From Coriobacteriia bacterium (lineage in GTDB: Bacteria; Actinomycetota; Coriobacteriia; Anaerosomatales; PALSA-660): 51,262 nt of DNA. How positions within the stretch are numbered: the stretch's first letter is position 1; each line of letters opens with the position of its first letter. A model generated the notes under the pieces. The model made no database searches, had not been told where the DNA came from, and saw only the letters and a program-made list of their open reading frames with translations. This document shows, piece after piece, positions 38,954 through 45,768 of this stretch. The DNA lies in the NCBI GenBank assembly GCA_025361505.1, contig JANYKZ010000077.1:1-51262 (forward strand), in the 5' to 3' direction. Made by a program: the position numbers and the translations under genes.

Positions 38954-40333
38954 CTAGTGGAAGAAGCCTCCGGATGCGAGGCCGATGACGATGGCGAGGC
39001 CGATCAGCGACGCGGCGATGCCGAGCTCCAGGGGCCGGAAGCCCCAGAGAGCGGGAGCGTGCGAGTCCGCGACGGACGGGCGTCCGGACGGCGAGCCGTC
39101 GCGCGTCGCGCCCTTCTTGCCGGACTTCGAGCGCCTCGCTTCTGCAGCCGCCTGTGCCGCTGCCGCCTCACGGCGGAGCCGGCTCGAGCGCACGCTGTGA
39201 GCGGAGAAGCCTCCTCCGACGAGCGCGACGGACCCGAGCGCGAGCAGCCATGGCGAACCGCCTCCGCTGCCGCCTCCGGACGCGCCGCCGGCGACGAGGC
39301 TGCCGGAGATCATGCCCATGCCGCACGTCAGCGTGTACGTTCCGGCCTTCGTGGCGGGGATGTCCACGACGGTCACCGCGTTGTCAGCCAGGTTCTTGAG
39401 GATCCCGAGCTGCGGGAGCGCCAGCTGCGCGGAGCACGCGTTCGCTTCCTTGCGGTCGACGATCAGCCGTACGGGCTTGTCCGCCGGGATCGAGACGGTC
39501 GCAGGGATATACGTGGCGTTCTGGATGGTCATGGGGATCTCGACCACACCGTCCGCGCCCGTCTTGTACTGCGTGCCCGACGGAGTCTGCGCAACGGAGG
39601 TGCCGACGACCGCGGCGCGGACGGTGTCGAACGTCACGGGCGAGCCGACGACCATCAGGCCGCGGTTGAGGATGACGATGCCGAAGATCATGACCGCGAC
39701 CGCGGCGACGACCTGCAGCCTCGCCTGGAACTGGCGCGAAAGCAGCGAGGACGCGAAGCCGAAGACCAGCATCAGCGGCATCGTACCCAGGCCGAAGCCG
39801 ACCATCGCCCAGGCGCCCAGCAGAGGTGAGCCGGTCGCCATGGCGGATGCCTGAGCGGCGATCAACGGAGCGCACGGCATCAGGCCCGTGAGCAGGCCGA
39901 AGCTGATCGGGGTCGCCAGTGACGTGTGCCCTTCGGCGGCGTCGGCGCTCGCCTTCCTGCGCTCGCTCGACAGCGCCTTGACGAGGAACTTCGGCGGGCG
40001 CGGCGTGAGGTAGCGCAGGACTTTGACCTTGCCGGTCATCCCGATGCCGAGCAGCACCATGTAGACGCCGGCGACCACCATCAGCCAGTTGCGGAACGGC
40101 GTGATGTCGACGGCGCGACCGAGCAGCGCGACGACGCCTCCGAGAGCGAGGGCAACGACCGCGTAGCTCAGTATCTTGGAGCCCTGATACGCGAGATGCG
40201 GGACGAGCCGCCGGTACCAGGGTCCGTCCTCGGTACCCTTGACGGCGTAGGTCAGCACGAGCCCGCCGCACATGAAGATGCAGTGGATGCTCGTCACCAG
40301 ACCGACGGCGAACAGGGACAGGAACAGATTCAC
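38954..40333 (-). CDS. SafE/DsbD-like protein fused to CxMxM cupredoxin domain, copy 2, with extra C-terminal helices
   Basis: A 459-residue paralogue of the protein at 29475-30536. The membrane unit has IHCIFMCGGLVLTYAVKG near residue 16 and GLLTGLMPCAPLIAAQ near 155. The cupredoxin domain has NACSAQLALPQ and GTYTLTCGMGMISGSLV. It then extends about 105 residues: a Gly-rich linker, a helix (WLLALGSVALVGGGF), a basic Ala-rich coiled segment and a final helix (LELGIAASLIGLAIVIGLAS). The extension is absent from copy 1 and would put an additional basic segment inside. A GTG start at 40333 follows AGAGG. This is the first gene of the eight-gene operon, below a 24-base palindrome. Confidence 0.85.
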   Translation of the reverse strand: MNLFLSLFAVGLVTSIHCIFMCGGLVLTYAVKGTEDGPWYRRLVPHLAYQGSKILSYAVVALALGGVVALLGRAVDITPFRNWLMVVAGVYMVLLGIGMTGKVKVLRYLTPRPPKFLVKALSSERRKASADAAEGHTSLATPISFGLLTGLMPCAPLIAAQASAMATGSPLLGAWAMVGFGLGTMPLMLVFGFASSLLSRQFQARLQVVAAVAVMIFGIVILNRGLMVVGSPVTFDTVRAAVVGTSVAQTPSGTQYKTGADGVVEIPMTIQNATYIPATVSIPADKPVRLIVDRKEANACSAQLALPQLGILKNLADNAVTVVDIPATKAGTYTLTCGMGMISGSLVAGGASGGGSGGGSPWLLALGSVALVGGGFSAHSVRSSRLRREAAAAQAAAEARRSKSGKKGATRDGSPSGRPSVADSHAPALWGFRPLELGIAASLIGLAIVIGLASGGFFH

Positions 40334-40397
40334 TTAGGGGAGCCTCTCATCCGTTGCGATCCACCCGCACGCAGGAGCGCGATGGGCGGAGCGGACT

Positions 40398-40421
40398 CCG
40401 GGGTGTCACGTGACACTCCGG
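40398..40421. promoter_or_regulatory. 24-base palindrome upstream of the copper operon, candidate operator
   Basis: CCGGGGTGTCACGTGACACTCCGG is written here in two parts: CCGGGGTGTCAC and GTGACACTCCGG. The halves are complementary at every position but one, and the central GTGTCACGTGACAC is perfect. It lies 65 bases before the first gene of the eight-gene copper operon and after the stop of the upstream gene. A dimeric repressor or activator site is likely. A role as a terminator is less likely because the arms leave no loop and no T-tract follows. Confidence 0.5.
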
Positions 40422-40473
40422 GTGCGCGAAGACGGCCGCGGCGAAGCGGCGTCACGCGCTCAGATGAGAGGGA

Positions 40474-40833
40474 TCAGAGGCGGAGTACCGCGGTGAGGTG
40501 GGGCGCCCCACGAGCATCGGCGGCGAGGGCACCCGGGTGCGCCCGGCCGACAAGACTCGTCGCCGGGATGGGCGTCACCTGGACCGCGGCCATGAACGTG
40601 GCGTGGCCACTCTCCGTGGGCGTCGCATCACGCGGCTGCGCCTGCGCGGTGTGGTCACACGAGGAGTGCTGCATCGTCTGTCCACTGTCCATCGGACAGG
40701 AGACGGACGCCGTCGGCGCGCAGATCATGACGTCCCCGCACGCGGAACCGACGCACACGCTCGCGAACGCCGTTCCCGCCGTCATGGCGAGAACGAGCAG
40801 TGCGATCGTGACGATGGCGACGAACCGCTTCAT
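40474..40833 (-). CDS. Small secreted Cys-rich protein (119 aa)
   Basis: A signal peptide (FVAIVTIALLVLAMTAGTAF, cleavage near AFAS) leads to a mature protein whose first half holds six cysteines: SVCVGSACGDVMIC, then VSCPMDSGQTMQHSSCDH. Methionines and a histidine lie beside the last two. The second half is plain and ends VLRL. The Cys/Met/His cluster could bind copper or form disulfides. No family is recognised. The ATG at 40833 follows GAGGAGGGG. It is on the same strand as the copper operon and ends 140 bases before its first gene, separated by the palindrome. Confidence 0.7.
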   Translation of the reverse strand: MKRFVAIVTIALLVLAMTAGTAFASVCVGSACGDVMICAPTASVSCPMDSGQTMQHSSCDHTAQAQPRDATPTESGHATFMAAVQVTPIPATSLVGRAHPGALAADARGAPHLTAVLRL

Positions 40834-40889
40834 ACCCCTCCTCGGGTGGCTACGCGCCGAGCATACCGCAAGGTTCGTGCCAGTCCCTG

Positions 40890-42152
40890 CTAGAAACCGC
40901 ACCTATCTGACGAATCCGGTCCGCACATCTCCTCGGAGGGGCGGTTGTACTCCAGCGCGCGCGCAAGCCGGTAGAAATCGGACCGTTTGTCGATGAAGCG
41001 GACCTTCGGCCGCAGGGTCTCCGGATCGATCAGCTCGTCGAACGGGACGTACACGAGCTGGAGCTGGTCGCACACCGACACCATGTGACCGCTCAGACTC
41101 TCACGCACCAGCGCGCGGAACGCGCCGACGCCGAGCTGGCTCCCCAGAAGGATGTCGAAGGCGACCGGGTCGGCGCAGCGCGCCTCGTAGCCGATCTGCT
41201 TGCTCCTGACGCGGATCGGACTCCCCGTGCGCCGTTCCCACACCTGTTCCATCGTCTTGGCGAGGAACGCCCCGACGTGCGCGGAGCCCAGCAGCGAGTA
41301 GCCGCGCTCGTCGACCGCGCCGCCGTCGACGTCGCCCGGGAGCCGCGAAGCCAGCCCCTCGGCCACACAGACGATCCCGTACGGCTTCCCGCGCGCCGCG
41401 CGCCCGGCCATGAGCTCGACGAGCTCCCCTGCCAGGGCCTCGATGTCGAGCGTCTCGCCGGCGTCCTCCACCGAGATCATGCGCGTGGCCTCGCCGGCGA
41501 TCCCGGCGGCGTAGGTGAGCCAGCCGGCCTGACGTCCCATGAGCTCGAGGACGTACCAGGTCGAGGTCGACTGGGCGTCGGCGCCGAGGTTGCGTATCTC
41601 CTTCGCGGCGAAGTCCACGGCCGACGCGAAGCCGAAGGTCCAGTCGATGCCGAAGTAGTCGTTGTCGATGGTCTTCGGCAGGTGCACGACGGCGATGGAG
41701 CGCCTGCCCGGAACGAGTCTCCCGAACCGGTGGAGGTGGTTCGCGGTGCGCAGCGTCTCATCGCCGCCGATGGACACCAGTGCGTCCACCCCCAGCGACT
41801 CGAGCGCCGCGTGCACGGTCGCGATCGCCCCGTTGCGCGCGGGATCGAGAAGGTCGGCGTCTCCCAAGATGTCCTGGCTCGGGTTGGCGTGCGAGGTTCG
41901 CAGCAGGATGCTCTTGCGGTTGCGGATGCCCGACACGTCGGAGACGTGCAGCTCGAGGTAGTCGGTCCCCGCAACGAGCGGGCGCTCGGGCGTGTAGGCC
42001 TGCAGGCGCTCGTAGCCGTCAAGGATCCCGACGACGTCGATCCCCGCATCGAGGAACTGCAGCGCGCATGCGGAGATGACGGCGTTGGTCGCGGGCGCGG
42101 GGCCCCCGGAGAAGACGATGGCGACACGACGGATCGCAGCGGACGGGCTCAT
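40890..42152 (-). CDS. Phosphofructokinase, probably pyrophosphate-dependent
   Basis: This enzyme phosphorylates fructose 6-phosphate in glycolysis. The family motifs are FSGGPAPATNAVISA near the N-terminus, SIGGDETLRTA and LPKTIDNDYFG. A Lys in PKTIDND, where ATP enzymes have Gly, is the mark of PPi specificity. The preceding motif is GGDE rather than the GGDG of ATP enzymes. MGRQAGWLTYAAGIA is the substrate-binding helix. At 420 residues it has the length of the PPi class. The ATG at 42152 follows AAGGAG. PPi use is reversible and common in anaerobes. The fructose-bisphosphate aldolase nearby is consistent. Confidence 0.9.
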   Translation of the reverse strand: MSPSAAIRRVAIVFSGGPAPATNAVISACALQFLDAGIDVVGILDGYERLQAYTPERPLVAGTDYLELHVSDVSGIRNRKSILLRTSHANPSQDILGDADLLDPARNGAIATVHAALESLGVDALVSIGGDETLRTANHLHRFGRLVPGRRSIAVVHLPKTIDNDYFGIDWTFGFASAVDFAAKEIRNLGADAQSTSTWYVLELMGRQAGWLTYAAGIAGEATRMISVEDAGETLDIEALAGELVELMAGRAARGKPYGIVCVAEGLASRLPGDVDGGAVDERGYSLLGSAHVGAFLAKTMEQVWERRTGSPIRVRSKQIGYEARCADPVAFDILLGSQLGVGAFRALVRESLSGHMVSVCDQLQLVYVPFDELIDPETLRPKVRFIDKRSDFYRLARALEYNRPSEEMCGPDSSDRCGF

Positions 42153-42239
42153 GAGCGGTCGCTCCTTTGCGCGGGGCCGGCTTTCGCGGGCGCGCGTCGC
42201 GCGCTCCCCCGTGCACTGATGATACCCGCGAGGGGCGGC

Positions 42240-43184
42240 CTACCCGCCTGCGATCTCGCCGATGCGACGAAGCCGCTGGTAGCGCGAATCGGGCAGCGTC
42301 GCGCGGTCGACGGCCGAGAGCGACTCGAGTGCCGTGCCGAGCGCCGTCCGCACGCCCTCGAAGACCATCGCCGGATCGTGATGCGCCCCGCCGCGCGGCT
42401 CCGCCACCACGGCGTCGGCGAGACCGAGGCGCACGAGGTCGTCCGCGGTCAACTGCAGGCAGGCGGACGTCTCCGAGGCGCGACGCGCATCCTTGTGGAG
42501 GATCGTCGCGCACATCTCGGGGCTGATCACCGAGTAGTAGGCGTTCTCGAGCATGATGAGACGGTCGCCGAAGCCGATCGCGAGCGCTCCGCCGCTGCCG
42601 CCCTCCCCGATACCGACGACCACGACCGGGACCCGCACCGCGGAGAGCGCCGCGAGGCATTCGGCGATGGCCAGCGCCTGACCGCGGTCCTCGTCGTCGA
42701 GACCGGGATACGCGCCCGCGGTGTCGAGGAACGAGACGATCGGCAATCCGAACCGGTCGGCGAGGTGCATGAGGCGCTCCGCCTTGCGGAACCCCTCGGG
42801 GTGCGGCGAGCCGAAGTTGCGCCGGATGTTCTCGTTGGTGTTCTTGCCCTTGCGGTGCCCGAGCACGGCGACCCGACGCCCCTGGAGCGTGGCGAGTCCC
42901 GCGAACATCGACTCGTCGTCACCGAAGAGCCGGTCGCCATGCAGTTCGACGACGTCGGTGAACAGCTCCTGCAGGTAGTCGTCGGTCTTCGGACGCTCGG
43001 GATGCCGCGCGATCTGCACGCGCTCCCACGGGGTCAGCTCTGCGTAGAGCGTCTCGTGCAGGCGGGCGACCTCGGCCTCGAGCTCCGCGATCTCGGCGGC
43101 CAGTTCCGGCTGCTCCGAGACGTCGAGGTGCTTGAGCGAGGCGAGCTTGCCTTCGAGCTCGTCCAGCGGCCGCTCGAACTCCAT
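42240..43184 (-). CDS. accA: Acetyl-CoA carboxylase carboxyltransferase subunit alpha
   Basis: AccA with AccD transfers carboxyl from biotin to acetyl-CoA, giving malonyl-CoA for fatty acid synthesis. A family coiled N-terminus (DELEGKLASLKHLDVSEQPE) precedes the carboxyltransferase core with RKGKNTNENIRRNFGSPHPE, FLDTAGAYPGLDDEDRGQAL and GEGGSGGALAIGFGDRLIML, the oxyanion-hole segments. Length is 314 residues. Several starts are possible; I chose the ATG at 43184 after GCGAGGAG, although an ATG at 43211 would overlap the accD stop. It is directly downstream of accD in the usual bacterial order. Confidence 0.95.
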   Translation of the reverse strand: MEFERPLDELEGKLASLKHLDVSEQPELAAEIAELEAEVARLHETLYAELTPWERVQIARHPERPKTDDYLQELFTDVVELHGDRLFGDDESMFAGLATLQGRRVAVLGHRKGKNTNENIRRNFGSPHPEGFRKAERLMHLADRFGLPIVSFLDTAGAYPGLDDEDRGQALAIAECLAALSAVRVPVVVVGIGEGGSGGALAIGFGDRLIMLENAYYSVISPEMCATILHKDARRASETSACLQLTADDLVRLGLADAVVAEPRGGAHHDPAMVFEGVRTALGTALESLSAVDRATLPDSRYQRLRRIGEIAGG

Positions 43185-43203
43185 CACGAATCTCCTCGCC
43201 ACG

Positions 43204-44076
43204 TCACTCATCCCCCGCAGCCAGGTACGACAGCAGGAGCGCCACACGGTCCTTGAGTTCGCGGCGATCGACGACCATGTCGATCATCCCATGCTCGAGC
43301 AGGAACTCCGAGGTCTGGAAGCCCTTCGGCAGGCTCTTGCGGATCGTCTGCTCCACCAGCCGCGGACCGGCGAAGCCGATCAACGCGCCCGGCTCGGCTA
43401 TCAGGACGTCACCCAAGGTGGCGAACGAGGCGGTGACACCGCCCATCGTGGGATTCGTCAGCACGACGACGTAGGGGACGCCGGCGGAGGCCAGGCGGGC
43501 GGCGGCCGCGGCGGTCTTCGCCATCTGCATGAGCGACAGCATGCCCTCCTGCATCCGCGCGCCGCCCGAGGCGGTGACCAGCACGAGCGGCGTGCGCTCC
43601 GCCAGCGCCAGTTCGAACGCGCGCGTGACCTTCTCACCGACGACCGAACCCATGGACGCACCGATGAAGCGGAAGTCCATGACGCCCACGATGGCGCGCC
43701 GGCCGCCGATGGCCGCGCGTCCGCAGACGATCGCCTCGTTCAGGCCCGTCCGCTCCTCAGCGGCCGTGACCTGCTCCGAGTAGACCTTGCCGGAGGTGAA
43801 CTCCAGCGGGTCGGCCGAGCGAAGGTGTGCGTCGACCTCCTCGAACGTTCCTTCATCGACCAGCAGCGCAAGACGCTCGGGAGCCGCGAGGTCGTGGTGC
43901 CGTCCGCAGCTCGGACAGACCATCAACTCGCGTTCGAGGTCGCCCATGTAGAGGGTCCGCTTGCACCCCTCGCAGCGCACCCAGACGCCGTCGGGCACGT
44001 CGGATGGGGTGCTGGCCTCGGTCGGAGTCGTGTACTTGCGCTGTTCGCGCGCCTTGAACCAGTCGGAGATGGGCAT
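43204..44076 (-). CDS. accD: Acetyl-CoA carboxylase carboxyltransferase subunit beta
   Basis: AccD forms the carboxyltransferase with AccA. The N-terminus carries the four-cysteine zinc ribbon WVRCEGCKRTLY and MVCPSCGRHHDL. The core shows GVMDFRFIGASMGSVVGEK, LVLVTASGGARMQEGMLSLM, NPTMGGVTASFATLGD and IGFAGPRLVEQTIRKSLP, all conserved. At 290 residues it is normal. The ATG at 44076 starts with the family's typical MPISDWFK. The end overlaps the possible early start of accA, so the two are cotranscribed. Confidence 0.95.
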   Translation of the reverse strand: MPISDWFKAREQRKYTTPTEASTPSDVPDGVWVRCEGCKRTLYMGDLERELMVCPSCGRHHDLAAPERLALLVDEGTFEEVDAHLRSADPLEFTSGKVYSEQVTAAEERTGLNEAIVCGRAAIGGRRAIVGVMDFRFIGASMGSVVGEKVTRAFELALAERTPLVLVTASGGARMQEGMLSLMQMAKTAAAAARLASAGVPYVVVLTNPTMGGVTASFATLGDVLIAEPGALIGFAGPRLVEQTIRKSLPKGFQTSEFLLEHGMIDMVVDRRELKDRVALLLSYLAAGDE

Positions 44077-44186
44077 GCTGTCCGTCTCGTAGTCGTCGGG
44101 TCGTGGGGCGCCCGCGGGAGGCGGGCGGACCGCATGATGATACCACCGTGAACCACGCATCAAGCGGACGTGTACGGAGCGCAGAA

Positions 44187-44216
44187 CGGCCCGCCGGCGA
44201 GGTCGCCGGCGGGCCG
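44187..44216 (-). terminator. Terminator after fructose-bisphosphate aldolase gene
   Basis: CGGCCCGCCGGCG and CGCCGGCGGGCCG form a perfect 13-pair stem with a four-base loop, 31 bases after the stop at 44247. On the minus strand TTCTG follows. It separates the aldolase from accD. Confidence 0.82.
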
Positions 44217-44246
44217 TGGAACACGAGCGGAGACGCGTGCCCGCGC

Positions 44247-45185
44247 CTAGATGGAGAAGTCCTTCTCGCCCTTGAAGACCGCGACGGCTTCGGCCAGGCC
44301 GGCGTCGCCGAGCGTGATGGCGCTGATCGCCTTCGTGAGGCGGATGGCCTCCTGCAACGGACGCTGGTGGATGTTGCGCCCGGTCGCGTTGCCGACGGCC
44401 CCGCCGTCGTGGATCTGCTCCCACAGCTGGTTCAGGAAGACCTCGGCGTCGACGGTCGAGCCGCCCGCGCACACGAGCCCGGTGCGCCCCGCGGCCTTGG
44501 TGGCCTGCTGCAGCAGGATCGCGGACGAACCCGCCTCCGTGCCCTTGGGCGGATTGACCTTCACGAAGTCCGCGCCGACGCAGCACGCGACCCCGGCGGC
44601 TCCGGCGATCAGGCCGGGGGCCTTCTCGTCATCGACGGCCTTGCCGCGCGGGTAGATCCACAGCACGACCAGCAGGCCCACGGAGTGCGCGCCGGCGATG
44701 AGCTGCGACGCCTCGGCCATCATCTGGGCCTCGTACTCGCTGCCGAGGTAGATGGTGTAGCCGATGCCCACGATGTTGACGCCGTTGTCGCGCAGGTCGA
44801 GCACCGTCTCGAGATCGTAGAGCTGCGGCGAGTACGGATCCTCCTGAGCGGTCTTCACCAGGTCGGTCTTGCTGTTCATCTTCACGAGGTAGTTGATCTC
44901 GGGGTAGTCGGCGGCGTACTGCGCGATGAGGCCGCGCTGGCCGGCGAGGATGCCGATCGTGCCCTTCGATCCGATCTCGAACAGGTGCAGGGGGCTTGCG
45001 TCGTCGTCAGCGATGCCCTCGCCGTAGAAGTCCTTGTTCAGGTGCTCGATCTTCTGGTCGCAGGCGAAGAGCATGAGACGACCGGTCCCCCGCGTCGCCT
45101 TCAGGTAGTTCTCGACGTAGATCTCGTAGGCGTCGGCCGGAACGTCGGCCGGGACGCGCACCTGCTCGGCAGTGATCCTGGGCAT
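44247..45185 (-). CDS. Class I fructose-bisphosphate aldolase, archaeal (DhnA/FbaB) type
   Basis: The enzyme cleaves fructose 1,6-bisphosphate into two triose phosphates through a Schiff-base lysine. The TIM-barrel shows LMLFACDQKIEHLNKDFYGE near the start and DLRDNGVNIVGIGYTIYLGS. The strand VGADFVKVNPP holds the likely catalytic Lys, and LVCAGGSTVDAEVFLNQL and GAVGNATGRNIHQRPLQEAI supply the phosphate site. Length 312 residues. The ATG at 45185 has an excellent GAGGAGGG ribosome site. Hairpins flank the gene, so it is probably monocistronic. Some family members are bifunctional with fructose bisphosphatase activity, but this is not that larger type. Confidence 0.9.
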   Translation of the reverse strand: MPRITAEQVRVPADVPADAYEIYVENYLKATRGTGRLMLFACDQKIEHLNKDFYGEGIADDDASPLHLFEIGSKGTIGILAGQRGLIAQYAADYPEINYLVKMNSKTDLVKTAQEDPYSPQLYDLETVLDLRDNGVNIVGIGYTIYLGSEYEAQMMAEASQLIAGAHSVGLLVVLWIYPRGKAVDDEKAPGLIAGAAGVACCVGADFVKVNPPKGTEAGSSAILLQQATKAAGRTGLVCAGGSTVDAEVFLNQLWEQIHDGGAVGNATGRNIHQRPLQEAIRLTKAISAITLGDAGLAEAVAVFKGEKDFSI

Positions 45186-45205
45186 GCGATTCCCTCCTCT
45201 AGACT

Positions 45206-45235
45206 TGTCGCGGGCGGCGTGGCCGCCGCCCGACA
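45206..45235. terminator. Hairpin between GNAT gene and aldolase
   Basis: CGGGCGGCG pairs with CGCCGCCCG around TGGC, with TGT and ACA extending the stem outside a small bulge. It lies 56 bases past the GNAT stop and upstream of the aldolase start. No T-tract; termination is inferred. Confidence 0.55.
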
Positions 45236-45290
45236 CGAAGCACCCACACAGGGTAGGCGAATGCGGCAGTCTTTTCCACCGCGTCCGGGC

Positions 45291-45761
45291 TTACAGAGCC
45301 CGTTCCATCCTGACGTGCTTCAGGTACGTCCTACCCATCCGGAACGGGCCTTGCACAACGCGGAACCCGAGCCGCTCGTAGATGCCGACAGCGTTCTCTC
45401 GAGCGTTCAGGAACGCGAACGGCAGGCCCAGAACGCATGCGCGTTCGAGTGCCGAGGTGACGAGGGCGGCGGCGATCCCCCGGCGGCGGTAGGCGCTTGT
45501 GACACTCACCTGCCGCACGTGGGCGCCTCCCCCCTCGGCGATCAGCCGCACGTAGCCGACGAGCCGCTCGCCGTCGAGGGCCACCAGGTGCGTGGAGGCA
45601 GGGTCGGTCTCGTTCCACGTGTCGTTGCGCGGCACGCCGAACGGCCGGTGCAGCGTGTCGTAGCACAGGTCCGCGACACCGCGCAGCACGGGATCTCGGC
45701 CGTCGACGACCGCCACGACGATGCCGTCATCGCGGCGCAGGACCTCCCGCCGGTCCATCAT
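45291..45761 (-). CDS. GNAT-family N-acetyltransferase (156 aa)
   Basis: GNAT proteins transfer an acetyl group from acetyl-CoA to amines. The acetyl-CoA loop is VRQVSVTSAYRRRGIAAALV, with the R-x-x-G-x-A pattern, then ALERACVLGLPFAFLNAREN and AVGIYERLGFRVVQGPF, the usual motif-B end. STHLVALDGERLVGYVRLIA is the strand before. Substrate is unknown. Two adjacent ATGs (45761, 45758) are possible starts with GGCGCGGG upstream. It follows nadE by seven bases, so it is in the same operon; a role related to NAD is not implied by sequence. Confidence 0.88.
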   Translation of the reverse strand: MMDRREVLRRDDGIVVAVVDGRDPVLRGVADLCYDTLHRPFGVPRNDTWNETDPASTHLVALDGERLVGYVRLIAEGGGAHVRQVSVTSAYRRRGIAAALVTSALERACVLGLPFAFLNARENAVGIYERLGFRVVQGPFRMGRTYLKHVRMERAL

Positions 45762-45768
45762 CCCGCGC

